Positions 1 to 7,162 of a DNA stretch of 64,000 nt are shown here, one piece after another (the stretch's first letter is position 1; each line of letters opens with the position of its first letter). A program made the translations under genes and the position numbers. The notes under the pieces were generated by a model. The model was not told where the DNA came from. It was given only the letters and a program-made list of their open reading frames with translations, and made no database searches. The stretch is from Schlesneria sp. DSM 10557. Lineage in GTDB: Bacteria > Planctomycetota > Planctomycetia > Planctomycetales > Planctomycetaceae. The DNA lies in assembly GCF_041860085.1 (NCBI RefSeq), contig NZ_CP124747.1, positions 5,789,001-5,853,000 on the forward strand, written 5' to 3'.

Positions 1-185
1 GCTTTCTTCTTCTTTTTCTTGCCGACAACCAGGCGAACGACGCGCAGTTTTGGAAGACCGAATGGGCTCGTTCCGTCCGCCCAGCGTTCATCGGTTTGCA
101 TTTGAGTGATACGTTCGTCGCGGGACAACACACTGCGAAGGCGAGCCAGACGCCCCTTCCGCTTCAAACTCTTGTCGATAGTCAC
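1..185 (-). CDS. Small basic protein of the Chlamydia/Verrucomicrobia/Planctomycete family (3' end cut by window edge)
   Basis: Reading leftward from GTG at 185 gives a very basic protein that starts VTIDKSLKRKGRLARLRSV, has a central GLPKLRVVRLVVGKK stretch and runs into a lysine tract at the window edge. This matches my memory of the conserved small basic protein family limited to the Chlamydiae-Verrucomicrobia-Planctomycetes group (TIGR04137-like); its function is unknown. A GGGAG sequence lies about 9 bases before the GTG. The stop codon lies outside the window. The frame is open for its full 61 codons. The gene is a useful phylum marker for this sequence. Confidence 0.85.
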   Translation of the reverse strand, partial: MTIDKSLKRKGRLARLRSVLSRDERITQMQTDERWADGTSPFGLPKLRVVRLVVGKKKKKK

Positions 186-403
186 AGCAAATTACTCCCG
201 CCACACTGGCGATCTAAATTGAGCATACGATGCTTGAATACCCGGATGAAAGCACGCTCGACCCTGGACAGGGAGCCGCCATACGGGGGACATATCGTAG
301 TAGGATGCCACTCGGGTTTCAAGGCGCGTTTAAGCCGAAATGTCGGCCGGGGGGATTATTGAAACAATCCGGCAGGCAAGTCAGTTTCCACACACACCTC
401 CCC

Positions 404-432
404 TTGCCACTCCCCCGATCGATTCGATAGAT
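404..432 (+). promoter_or_regulatory. Possible sigma70-type promoter of the tRNA-Gln gene
   Basis: TTGCCA (404-409) and ATAGAT (427-432) are separated by 17 bases and end 11 bases before the mature tRNA 5' end. Spacing and position fit a promoter. The match is by eye only. Confidence 0.4.
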
Positions 433-443
433 TACCGCCTCCT

Positions 444-514
444 TACCCGATAGTGTAACGGTAGCACAACAGATTTTGGTTCTGTTTGTCCAGGTTCGAA
501 TCCTGGTCGGGTAA
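444..514 (+). tRNA. tRNA-Gln (anticodon UUG)
   Basis: A full cloverleaf can be drawn. The acceptor stem is TACCCGA (444-450) with TCGGGTA (507-513), and the discriminator is A514. The anticodon stem is ACAGA/TCTGT (469-473/481-485) around a 7-base loop carrying TTG at 476-478. The T stem is CCAGG/CCTGG with loop TTCGAAT. No CCA is encoded. The 3' part from 471 is also the left attachment core of an integrated element, so the tRNA gene has been kept intact by the insertion. Confidence 0.95.
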
Positions 515-527
515 TCTCTTTAAGTTG
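471..527 (+). repeat. attL: 57-bp direct repeat overlapping the tRNA-Gln 3' end
   Basis: Bases 471-527 are identical to 16981-17037. The repeat starts in the anticodon stem of tRNA-Gln, covers the T arm and acceptor 3' strand, and runs 13 bases past the gene. The copies differ immediately outside (470 C versus 16980 A; 528 T versus 17038 C). This is the classical footprint of tyrosine-integrase insertion into a tRNA gene. Confidence 0.95.
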
Positions 528-687
528 TTCCCATAGAACAGCTTACATTCACGCCCAGTTTTTTATTAACTGCCTCGCCTCACTTGGTGCTACGCGGGTG
601 CTACCTTGCATCCGACGAAAAGCGATTGCCTTTCGCTCTCCAGACGTCAACTTTGCTTGAAGTAATCATCACGTTTAAGGGCAAATC

Positions 688-1575
688 GTGATTGACGTGA
701 CACTCACAACGGTTGGAACCACACTCAGTTACGTCGCAAAGGCAGCGCGGTGGTGTGGTGGCAAGGGTCTTGTTTGGAAGGCCCGCGATCGAATGACGAT
801 CAGCATACTTCAGAACTTGCATATCGGCGTTGTGCATGAATGCAGGGCGCTGACTTCCGCGTTGCAGCCTGCCCCAGGTGAAGTCGCTTCGAGAATTGCT
901 TCTGGGCTGTGCGATCGAATGAACGATATCATGCGCACTATCTTGGAGCTGCAGCCGAATCAGTTGCATTGTTGCATTAAACTGATTGCACCGAAAGAAA
1001 ATCCAACTGAAGATGATCAGTTAGGCACATGGGCTCGATCCCAGCCGTTTGATGACCGGCCGGTCCACCAAGAACCGTCGAAGGATTTCCATTCAATTGA
1101 CAAAAACACCGTGTGGTGTGCATTCTATGGAAGAAATGATGGAGTGACGAACTGGACTCGCGTAAACTGTTTCTCGTGCAATGATTTGCTTAAACAGGCG
1201 CCACTCTTCAAGTGTGATCGCGATAATTGGCAACAATTTTACCAATCCGTCATGGTGTTCCCAATCAACTTTGCGATTGGTTCCGACAATCGCAGCTTTT
1301 CGCGACTTGGTTTTCTGGCGTTTGATTCTCCGATTCAGAATGCGTTTCGCGGTATGCCGAACATCTTTGAGTATCGCGACTCTATAAGTGAGTATCGAGA
1401 TCGATTGTTAGATTCAACCTGCTTCCACTTCGGCGCGATATGTGCCGACCTTTTGGGAGCGGCTATTGCGGATGCGTTCAGGTCAACAACGCAGCCAGCC
1501 GTTTTGCCAGTTGTTAAACCGACTCCGAACCACAGAAGCCATCACCCTAATCCCAAGAAGCGAAGGCGACGCTAA
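688..1575 (+). CDS. Hypothetical protein at the left end of the element (possible cargo)
   Basis: 295 residues starting from GTG, with AAGGG six bases upstream. I do not recognise the family. The segment around residues 180-265 (FPINFAIG, LGFLAFDSP, then a conserved-looking EYRD repeat and FHFGAICADLL) has the look of an alpha/beta sensor-type domain such as GAF, but that is only an impression. The C-terminus is a basic tail ending KKRRRR, suggesting nucleic-acid contact. It is transcribed away from the attachment site, alone and opposite to the following operon, which is where satellites and prophages often carry accessory or defence genes. No signal peptide or membrane segment is seen. Confidence 0.7.
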   Translation: MIDVTLTTVGTTLSYVAKAARWCGGKGLVWKARDRMTISILQNLHIGVVHECRALTSALQPAPGEVASRIASGLCDRMNDIMRTILELQPNQLHCCIKLIAPKENPTEDDQLGTWARSQPFDDRPVHQEPSKDFHSIDKNTVWCAFYGRNDGVTNWTRVNCFSCNDLLKQAPLFKCDRDNWQQFYQSVMVFPINFAIGSDNRSFSRLGFLAFDSPIQNAFRGMPNIFEYRDSISEYRDRLLDSTCFHFGAICADLLGAAIADAFRSTTQPAVLPVVKPTPNHRSHHPNPKKRRRR

Positions 1576-1882
1576 ATACATGGAACTCACTGAACGTCCC
1601 AGATCGAATCAATTGACTGATTACAGCCAAAGCGGGGTTTCGCTTGTTTCTGTTTCAGCCCCTATGGCACTCTTTGTATCTGGCCAGAAGGTTATGCAAC
1701 AAAAACTGACAGATCAAAAACGCCAAGCCAGTAGTGCAAAAAAGGCAAATCGATCGAAATGAGTTTCATGAAGTTGCATTGAGCGCGAGCGGAGCCCGCC
1801 TAGACTCCGTTCGCGCCCAATGCCGAATTGCTGCGGATTTTCAAAGATCAGTTACGACTAGCGGACTCTGCCGGTCAGGTCG
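1576..1882. other. Intergenic, convergent between cargo gene and leftward operon
   Basis: About 300 bases without a convincing gene. The overlapping open frames here lack ribosome-binding sites and read as low-complexity serine/arginine protein. No clear terminator hairpin with a T-run was found. Confidence 0.5.
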
Positions 1883-2032
1883 TCATTCGTCGTTAATCTG
1901 CTCAACCACCCAAACGGCACCCTCTTCGTCTTCCTGCTCAAGTTTCTCCAGTGCTGCGAGGATGAGTTTCAAGACTCGATGTCGTTCCACCTGCTGAGCC
2001 AGAGATGCGTCAACGTCTTCTGCGGTCTTCAT
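1883..2032 (-). CDS. Small acidic protein, last gene of leftward operon
   Basis: A 49-residue frame reading MKTAEDVDASLAQQVERHR and ending WVVEQINDE. It is supported by a strong GGAGG Shine-Dalgarno seven bases before the ATG and by a 4-base ATGA overlap with the stop of the preceding gene (2029-2433). It is rich in glutamate and probably helical. There is no recognised domain. The arrangement indicates translational coupling within the operon. Confidence 0.7.
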   Translation of the reverse strand: MKTAEDVDASLAQQVERHRVLKLILAALEKLEQEDEEGAVWVVEQINDE

Positions 2033-2433
2033 GCTACCGCCTCCTCTGCTGCTGAGATGTTGACCAACCGTGCGATCAGATCTAAGTCTCGGTCGTCGGT
2101 GACAGATTCAATGGCTTCCGCTACCCTGCTCATCAGGTCCGCCTGCACTCGAAGCCACTCAGCCACCTGTGCCGGTAATGGCTTCCGCAGGTCGAACTCA
2201 CCATCGTGAGCCCACCACTGATAAACGATGGTCGCTGCCTCCTCATCCGTCGACGCTCTCCAGCCGTCCTCGTCGCAGTCCTCGCCATCGTCGGCCAGAA
2301 CGAATGATGTAAACCCCCGGTGTTCCAGCAGCATGTCTTGCGTCACGCTGTCTGCCGCGTTGTCGATCAGGTCGGTGATCGGTCTCGAGATTTTGTCGAG
2401 ACGGTAGGCCAGTTTGTTTTCAGATGGCTTCAT
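2029..2433 (-). CDS. Hypothetical acidic protein, leftward operon
   Basis: 134 residues starting MKPSENKLAYRLDK, with AGGAG seven bases before the ATG. The start overlaps the previous gene's stop by four bases. It is acidic (DDGEDCDEDGW around residue 50) with a tryptophan-rich middle (YQWWAHDGEFDL) and a helical C-terminal third. I do not recognise a family. Tight packing with its neighbours suggests a shared role with the other small proteins of this operon. Confidence 0.75.
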   Translation of the reverse strand: MKPSENKLAYRLDKISRPITDLIDNAADSVTQDMLLEHRGFTSFVLADDGEDCDEDGWRASTDEEAATIVYQWWAHDGEFDLRKPLPAQVAEWLRVQADLMSRVAEAIESVTDDRDLDLIARLVNISAAEEAVA

Positions 2434-2615
2434 TCAGTCGCTCCTTCTTCTATGGGGATATTGGCTAAACGTCCGTAAACTGCGCCTCCAGTCCGGTGGA
2501 CGCACTCTTTGATGGCTTCCATGAGCTTTTCGGCTTCGAAGAGCACTCGACCATCCTTGATCACGACGAACTTGCCCAGTTGCTCCACTGGGGTATCGAC
2601 CGGTGCGTTCTCCAT
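2430..2615 (-). CDS. Small hypothetical protein, leftward operon
   Basis: 61 residues beginning MENAPVDTPVEQLGKFVV. The stop of the upstream gene lies four bases before this ATG and its own stop overlaps the next start (ATGA). The sequence VIKDGRVLFEAEKLMEAI suggests a short beta hairpin and helix. No family is recognised. Confidence 0.65.
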   Translation of the reverse strand: MENAPVDTPVEQLGKFVVIKDGRVLFEAEKLMEAIKECVHRTGGAVYGRLANIPIEEGATE

Positions 2616-2619
2616 GCAG

Positions 2620-2814
2620 TCACTGCCCCCTCTGGTTCAGGGTTGTGCTGTTGGGATCGCTCCAGAACCATTCGGCATCGACACTCAGGAGTGTCCTGCC
2701 GTCTCGTTCGAGGGGCCGAATCCGGTGCCTCTTGATGAGGCTCGCGAGTTCCTCTGGGACCCGGCTGTCACCTTGCTCGGGATTGGTCCGCTCGGCTGTA
2801 TGCAATGTCGACAT
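2620..2814 (-). CDS. Small hypothetical protein, leftward operon
   Basis: 64 residues beginning MSTLHTAERTNPEQGD, with GGAG at suitable distance before the ATG. The segment RIRPLERDGRTLLSVDAEWF may be a small DNA-binding-like or beta-rich fold, but nothing decisive is seen. It sits between a zinc-binding-type protein gene and the next overlapping gene. Confidence 0.65.
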   Translation of the reverse strand: MSTLHTAERTNPEQGDSRVPEELASLIKRHRIRPLERDGRTLLSVDAEWFWSDPNSTTLNQRGQ

Positions 2815-2857
2815 GCGTTATTCTCCAGCGGTTGGAAGTGGCTTGAATGAGGTCAGA

Positions 2858-3328
2858 CTACTGCCGCGAGAACTCGATCCTTCTGCGACGATCCCGGTGG
2901 AATGACTCGTCCCTGATATTCGCGTCGTCACCCGGTCGAACGATCTCAACGAGCTTGCAGGACTTGTGGTCTCTGCCGGAGAGAATGTCGACGCGGCAAC
3001 CAAGCGCCTTTGCCAGTGATTGTGCGGCACGTTCTGCTCGCTTTTCGCAGTCGTACTCGATGCCGTCGACGAACCACACTTGGCGATTGTGGTACTTGTC
3101 CAGAAACTCAATTGCCTTCTCGGTCAGTACCAGGACAGCTTTGTCGTCACCGAACTGACCGAGTTTCCGAACGGCTTTGACATGCTTGGGACATGCCAGG
3201 CACTTCCTCACGAGGTGTGCTGAGTTTGGCTGGTCTGGTTCCTCCGTCAGCTCACAGTTGCAGGCATAACATCGGGGGAACGCGGCCAGCATTTCACGGC
3301 GCAGTCGTTGCTTTATTCGCTGCCTCAT
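2858..3328 (-). CDS. Hypothetical protein with two CxxC knuckles, leftward operon
   Basis: 156 residues. The N-terminal third carries CYAC (about residues 20-23) and CLAC (about 43-46), a spacing suited to one structural zinc site. The rest is mixed alpha/beta with the segment VWFVDGIEYDCEKRAERA, and the tail is very basic (RDRRRRIEF). The start overlaps the preceding stop (ATGA). Small zinc-ribbon proteins are frequent in phages, where they often bind nucleic acid. The exact function is unknown. Confidence 0.75.
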   Translation of the reverse strand: MRQRIKQRLRREMLAAFPRCYACNCELTEEPDQPNSAHLVRKCLACPKHVKAVRKLGQFGDDKAVLVLTEKAIEFLDKYHNRQVWFVDGIEYDCEKRAERAAQSLAKALGCRVDILSGRDHKSCKLVEIVRPGDDANIRDESFHRDRRRRIEFSRQ

Positions 3329-3933
3329 GGGGTCACCGTCCCTTCGTCGGCCAATTTGGGATCGGTCACGGAATCAGCACGCCGCAGGCTGATCGTCCAT
3401 TGGCGGGGGATGCGAGCCAGGTCATAGCGGGTTTTGTTGGCCCGGTTTGCAGCATCTTCAGCCACCCGGAACGTCAGGCCCGCTTGAACGCACGGAGGGA
3501 AGTCCGCAGGGTCTGCGGGTCGATCCTGAGGGGAAATGCCAGACAGGATCACCACTGATCCTCGATTGGTCAGAACGGCCCACCGTCGCTTTCTCCTGCT
3601 GATGTCGCTCTGGTTGTAGAGCAGCACGTATTGCCCGGCCAGTTCCATACCGAGTTCATCGGTGACGCTGGGGGGAACGTCGCGGGAATTCGCAGGTTCC
3701 CAGCTCACGTTCTGAATCGTGACAGTGCCGCAGGTCGGGGAGTCCTTCCAGTATGACGGCCGCTTGGCTTTCATCCGCTCGATCGCTTGTTCCGCCTGCT
3801 CCACCGTAATCGGGGTTTGATGGACGATCGTCGCAGCATCATTGATCGTCGTCGTGGTTGGCTCGTCGTCCAAGATGTGGCCCGTAAAGTCCGGACGTTC
3901 CGCAGCGTGAAAAACGGGTGTAAGCGTCGCCAT
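3325..3933 (-). CDS. Hypothetical protein, first gene of leftward operon
   Basis: 202 residues from the ATG at 3933, chosen over an upstream in-frame start at 4011 because AAGGGAG lies about ten bases before it and the upstream extension reads as arginine/serine filler. No domain is recognised. The N-terminal 50 residues are threonine-rich and probably flexible. The C-terminal half (VLLYNQSDISRRKRRWAVL) looks like a compact beta-rich domain. It is the promoter-proximal gene behind an unusual structured leader at 4075-4175. Confidence 0.7.
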   Translation of the reverse strand: MATLTPVFHAAERPDFTGHILDDEPTTTTINDAATIVHQTPITVEQAEQAIERMKAKRPSYWKDSPTCGTVTIQNVSWEPANSRDVPPSVTDELGMELAGQYVLLYNQSDISRRKRRWAVLTNRGSVVILSGISPQDRPADPADFPPCVQAGLTFRVAEDAANRANKTRYDLARIPRQWTISLRRADSVTDPKLADEGTVTP

Positions 3934-4074
3934 GAATGAGACTCCCTTGTGAGAAAGGCCAGGCACCGAGCGCAACGGTAGCGCTGATGCTGTGCTGGTA
4001 CGTGAAAACACCGTGTCTAGAAACCGAGTGTCGACCGCTGAGCGTTGAGTCGCTGGGTCATGATGAAACGAAAA

Positions 4075-4175
4075 AACCCGACTGGGATTTGCTTGTTACC
4101 ACACGAGCGCCCAGTCGGGTTAAATCTGAATCGGGATATGTCTGACGTGAGAACTCGTCTCACTGCTCGTGTGGT
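4075..4175 (-). promoter_or_regulatory. Structured leader: terminator-like hairpin interlocked with a second stem
   Basis: On the minus strand, upstream of the leftward operon, two perfect stems alternate in the order A-B-A'-B'. Stem A pairs 4165-4175 with 4098-4108 (11 bp). Stem B pairs 4110-4121 with 4075-4086 (12 bp, GC-rich) and is followed by a run of T residues (complement of 4071-4076). A further perfect hairpin (GTGAGA/TCTCAC, 4147-4163) lies between. Stem B alone is a good rho-independent terminator about 140 bases ahead of the first gene. The A-A' pairing either competes with it or forms an H-type pseudoknot. An attenuator, a small RNA or a replication-origin structure are all possible. 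Confidence 0.6.
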
Positions 4176-4212
4176 GCAATGAAATTACGAACCGATAATT
4201 CGTTTGTCAAGT

Positions 4213-4225
4213 GTTCTTAAAGAAC
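4213..4225. promoter_or_regulatory. Palindromic operator-like site in divergent region
   Basis: GTTCTT-A-AAGAAC is a perfect 6-1-6 palindrome between the leftward operon and the rightward gene at 4283. A TTGTCA hexamer just before it (4204-4209) could be a -35 element for the rightward gene. Position and symmetry fit a repressor site controlling one or both directions. The binding protein is unknown. Confidence 0.4.
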
Positions 4226-4282
4226 TCGTAAAACTCTCTGTATCGGATTTTCACAATCCCGGGATTTGGGTCTAATTGCGAC

Positions 4283-4600
4283 ATGGCCAGAAACGAACTA
4301 CCTCCAGAATCATTTGAGCAGCTTGCCGCCGAGCTTTTAGAGGCATCGAACACGCTGTCAGGAATCGCGTCATTCATGCGGGAAAGTGGAATGCCTCGTG
4401 CGTTGGTCCATGCCGCAACAACTCAGAATCACCACGTTCCGAGCATCTTGGAATCCGTCGCGAAAATGAATGTCGATGTCCGGGTTCAAGTCCGTGCGTA
4501 TCTCGCGGGGGTCCCATCAAGCGCAGAGATTCACGTGCAGCAGAATGCTAACGCGAAGAAATCGGCCGCACGGAAGGCCAGGAAGAAACCTGGGGCGTGA
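4283..4600 (+). CDS. Small hypothetical protein with basic tail
   Basis: 105 residues beginning MARNELPPESFEQLAAEL. The first 75 residues are predicted helical. The tail is lysine/arginine/alanine-rich (KKSAARKARKKPGA), typical of small nucleic-acid-binding proteins. No clear Shine-Dalgarno precedes the ATG. It is the first of three rightward genes and faces the leftward operon across a region of inverted repeats, so it could be a regulator, but no HTH is visible. Confidence 0.65.
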   Translation: MARNELPPESFEQLAAELLEASNTLSGIASFMRESGMPRALVHAATTQNHHVPSILESVAKMNVDVRVQVRAYLAGVPSSAEIHVQQNANAKKSAARKARKKPGA

Positions 4601-4711
4601 AAGGTCTGGCTGCTGCGACGCAGGGATCCTGTTGAAGACACAGTTTAAGGTGGGATGGTATAAGTGATACCAAAGAGAAATTGACCGCGATTCTACATCA
4701 ATGGACAAGTC

Positions 4712-5080
4712 ATGACGTCAGCATGTGGACGATTTCGTAGTTGTGTCTCAGAGATGTGCTCTCAGATCGCTTCAGCTCACTTCGGTCGCATTTTACGTGA
4801 CCGTCGTCTAGTAGATGTGCTAACAGATTTCCAGAAGTGTAAAAGCAACCTTGAAGTCGGGATCGCAGCAGCAACGCAGATGTGCGAGGCCGACTTCACG
4901 GTCGACGATTTCGTGATCGGAGCCTCTATTGTCATGTTTTTTGAAGATGCAACCGGCGACTACATGGATGATTCGGACAAACAATCATGTGTCGAAGCAT
5001 TCAAGGAGCTTGTCGTTTCTTCCGCAACCAATGACGCCTACCGGCTTTGGGCGAAACAGTGGTTCCCGACCATCCATTAA
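4712..5080 (+). CDS. Hypothetical protein upstream of a Panacea-domain gene
   Basis: 122 residues, or about 108 if the in-frame ATG at 4754 is used; neither start has a convincing ribosome-binding site. It is mostly helical, with three cysteines in the N-terminal half. The middle segment (FTVDDFVIGASIVMFFEDATGDYMDDSDK) is acidic. No family is recognised. It lies 78 bases before the Panacea gene on the same strand. Panacea antitoxins are usually encoded beside their toxin, so this is the candidate partner, but I see no known toxin motif. Confidence 0.55.
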   Translation: MTSACGRFRSCVSEMCSQIASAHFGRILRDRRLVDVLTDFQKCKSNLEVGIAAATQMCEADFTVDDFVIGASIVMFFEDATGDYMDDSDKQSCVEAFKELVVSSATNDAYRLWAKQWFPTIH

Positions 5081-5158
5081 AGTGTTTGACTGGACTAGCG
5101 ATTGCCGGTACGATTCCGGTTTGGATATTGCGAGTGTCCGCACAAAAAGGAATACCGC

Positions 5159-5698
5159 ATGAACCGCAAAATGATTGATCGCGCGAAGCAAATAATCGTT
5201 GAAATCATTCGCCAGTCTGGAGGCGAATTTCACAATAAGACCAATCTCTACAAGGCTTTTTGGATTGCTCACCTTTCATTTGCAGATGCAACTGGTGGCA
5301 TATTGTCCACATGGCCAATTGTAAAAATGCCGAATGGCCCCGGCATTGATCGGCACCAAATCCTTCTCGGAGAGCTTTTAACGGACGGCATTATCGAAAT
5401 AGAACAGAAGGAAGGCCAATACGAAGCATTCATTTTTCGACTTTCTGACAAAACGTCGATCCCTCAAATGGAAGACGAAGAGCTAGATGCTATCAAAGAC
5501 GGAATTGCTGGCGTTCGAGGCAAGTCGGCCAAACAAGTGAGCTTCGAATCACATGAGAACTCGATCTCATGGAATCAGGCAGACATAGGCGAGGAAATGA
5601 ATCTTTATCTGGATATCATCCCGCCTGCGGATCGTGAGACACTCAAACGCGAGTCAGCGAAATTCGCGTCTTTTGCAAGCGAAGTTGTTGGAATATAA
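5159..5698 (+). CDS. Panacea (DUF4065/SocA-like) domain protein, possible antitoxin
   Basis: 179 residues from ATG 5159, preceded by AAGGAA at good spacing; the longer frame from 5102 has no ribosome-binding site. The pattern follows the Panacea domain: an early helix with NKTNLYKAFWIAHL, then PIVKMPNGPGIDRHQ (the family's 'yGP' turn), a winged segment LLTDGIIEIEQKEG, and after it ELDAIKDGIAGVRGKSAKQVS followed by SHENSISW. Panacea domains are known as versatile antitoxin domains and as phage-associated regulators. Here it is inside an integrated element, downstream of an unknown small gene. Confidence 0.65.
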   Translation: MNRKMIDRAKQIIVEIIRQSGGEFHNKTNLYKAFWIAHLSFADATGGILSTWPIVKMPNGPGIDRHQILLGELLTDGIIEIEQKEGQYEAFIFRLSDKTSIPQMEDEELDAIKDGIAGVRGKSAKQVSFESHENSISWNQADIGEEMNLYLDIIPPADRETLKRESAKFASFASEVVGI

Positions 5699-6011
5699 CG
5701 GTCAAAAACGCGAAGAAATCCGCTGCCAAGAGGCCCCCGAAACGACCTGTGACGTGATCGCCGGTAAATCGTCGCTAACATTGGCAGCAATTTCTGAGCA
5801 GCCCGCAGGCCCCAAATTTGTCACCTTTTAGTGACAAAATCCGCTCATCTTTTTCGAGTGTATAGGCGATTCCGCACTCACCTTTTAGGGGGAGTGACTT
5901 TTCAAAGCGGGAGCCGGTTACCGTTTTGCCGCCGACAGCAGCCGGACGGTTGAGAAACTTGTCAGTCGTCGGGAGTCAGGTCGATGTAACGCTGGTGTAA
6001 CGGCAGTTCCG
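5699..6011. other. Intergenic region rich in short inverted repeats
   Basis: No gene is seen. The region contains the perfect inverted repeat at 5817-5838, a weaker CACTCACC/GGGGGAGTG pair at about 5876-5898, and the GTTAC-AAAA-GTAAC repeat at its border (6011-6024). It lies between convergently read genes, so a regulatory or replication role for these sites is possible. Confidence 0.5.
5817..5838. promoter_or_regulatory. Inverted repeat TTTGTCAC-N6-GTGACAAA
   Basis: Perfect 8-bp arms around CTTTTA. The same half-site and spacing recur at 7782-7803 (perfect, 9-bp arms) and, with mismatches in one arm, at 6265-6286, all within the element. Recurrence at gene boundaries suggests an operator for an element-encoded regulator. 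Confidence 0.5.
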
Positions 6012-6275
6012 TTACAAAAGTAACGCTCGTGGGCGCAGGTTCCGAAACTGGAATTCCCGCCACGGGGTTTTTGATAGTTCCATCAACAACCTGATCAGCA
6101 GGTCCTGCTGGGATCGATCACCTTCTGCTGGTCTTGGCTTCACTTCTGAAACAACGGTGTTCATCACCATTGTTTCCCTCAGTTTGCACACAAACGAATG
6201 GTGGACACCACATCGGGTAGCGATCTCGCGTGCAGACCACTGTGACCAGCCAGGGTCACGCAGAAATGTAACCAA
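6012..6275 (-). pseudogene. ParB-type HTH domain, probably a 5'-truncated remnant
   Basis: 87 residues from a TTG at 6275. The segment DPGWSQWSAREIATRCGV followed by HHSFVCKLR matches the helix-turn-helix that sits in the C-terminal third of phage and plasmid ParB-like proteins. The usual preceding ParB/Srx nuclease-fold domain is absent. The in-frame sequence upstream is open for only about 19 more codons, and it runs through a terminator hairpin and an operator-like repeat. There is no ribosome-binding site. I infer a decayed gene fragment. A short functional DNA-binding protein started at TTG is less likely. Confidence 0.55.
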
Positions 6276-6286
6276 AAGGTGACAAA
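6265..6286. promoter_or_regulatory. Imperfect copy of the GGTGACAAA inverted repeat
   Basis: The right arm GGTGACAAA (6278-6286) is identical to the arm of the site at 7782-7803, with the same AAAA spacer. The left arm (AATGTAACC) has three differences. It overlaps the first codon of the HTH fragment. Confidence 0.4.
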
Positions 6287-6315
6287 AATAGCCTTCGACA
6301 ATGTTGACGAAGGCT
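6281..6315 (-). terminator. Rho-independent terminator after the 7727-6432 gene group
   Basis: Stem AGCCTTCG (6290-6297) pairs with CGAAGGCT (6308-6315), with further pairing possible in the loop. Read on the minus strand it is followed by ATTTTTG. It lies about 115 bases past the stop of the gene ending at 6432. Confidence 0.65.
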
Positions 6316-6431
6316 TACTTCCCATCACCACTGAACGCGATAAACGCGATTTCCGCCACTGAGATTTTGGACGATGGTTCTATCGGGGAATCAGATCGGA
6401 ACGCGGGATAAGCGATCCTCGCGAATCGATT

Positions 6432-6632
6432 TCATTGAGAACGCTCAGCAAGTGCCTCCAGCAGCAGCTTTGCGGTCTCTCTCTGCCGATCTGATCCCGT
6501 CAACGCCGCCTCCATTGCCGCAGACTGCATATCGGCAAGTTGCTTCTCTGTCACTGGCCAGCGATTACGCAGTGCCTGAAGGAACAGCCGCAGGTCACTG
6601 CGCTTGACGTTGCAGTGGTTACGGTCACTCAT
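6432..6632 (-). CDS. Small helical phage-type protein
   Basis: 66 residues from ATG 6632 (MSDRNHCNVKRSDLRLFL), overlapping the end of the preceding gene by eight bases. It is a mainly helical protein ending in RQRETAKLLLEALAERSQ. It accompanies the terminase-small-subunit-like gene, an association I recall from other planctomycete elements, so a joint role in DNA handling is plausible. No catalytic motif is visible. Confidence 0.65.
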   Translation of the reverse strand: MSDRNHCNVKRSDLRLFLQALRNRWPVTEKQLADMQSAAMEAALTGSDRQRETAKLLLEALAERSQ

Positions 6633-7059
6633 CGCGATCTGAGCCTTCCACCAGATTGATCCTCGCAAGCATGAGCGCCTTGTGCTGAGCCAGGTTCTCG
6701 GGTGTGACTGGTCCCAGCTCGGCTTGAAGTCGCTTCAGTTCGTCGGTCTGAGTGAGTGGGGTCTCACCAGCATGAACGATCGACGGGTCGTCGGCTTCAT
6801 CGGCAGTCGGCTTCGTGGCGACATAGGTCAGAATGAGTTTCGCCGCATTGAGATTGCCAGACTTCGCAGACGCAACCAGCGATTGCACGATCTCTGTCAT
6901 GTCATCCTCACTGATGGCGCTCAGCAGTGCAGACCGCAGCTTCGACACTTTCCCCGCGAACGGATTGCCGCGTGAGAATTTGTTGCCGATACCGAACCGG
7001 CCGCTGTTGGGATCTCGACCGAAAACACCGTTTGGTGACGGCGGAACTGCATCATCCAT
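6625..7059 (-). CDS. DUF5681-like / terminase-small-subunit-like protein
   Basis: 144 residues from ATG 7059, preferred to the ATG at 7074 because GGAG precedes it at workable distance. The N-terminus has the family's glycine/asparagine-rich motif SGRFGIGNKFSRGNPFAGKV. It is followed by a helical LRSALLSAISEDDMTEIV region and NAAKLILTYVATKP. Members of this family are found in phages and integrated elements and are commonly described as DUF5681 or small-terminase-like. If correct it would be the DNA-recognition half of packaging, without a large terminase in the element. A satellite would use such a gene to redirect a helper phage's packaging motor. Confidence 0.6.
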   Translation of the reverse strand: MDDAVPPSPNGVFGRDPNSGRFGIGNKFSRGNPFAGKVSKLRSALLSAISEDDMTEIVQSLVASAKSGNLNAAKLILTYVATKPTADEADDPSIVHAGETPLTQTDELKRLQAELGPVTPENLAQHKALMLARINLVEGSDRDE

Positions 7060-7162
7060 GAATTTTTTCTCCATGTAGTATTACCGCTGCAAAAAGTTTC
7101 TGACGGACACGAAGCGCGAGCAGGACCACCCGCTTGCCGTGTTTCGGTCCAGCAGGGACCCG

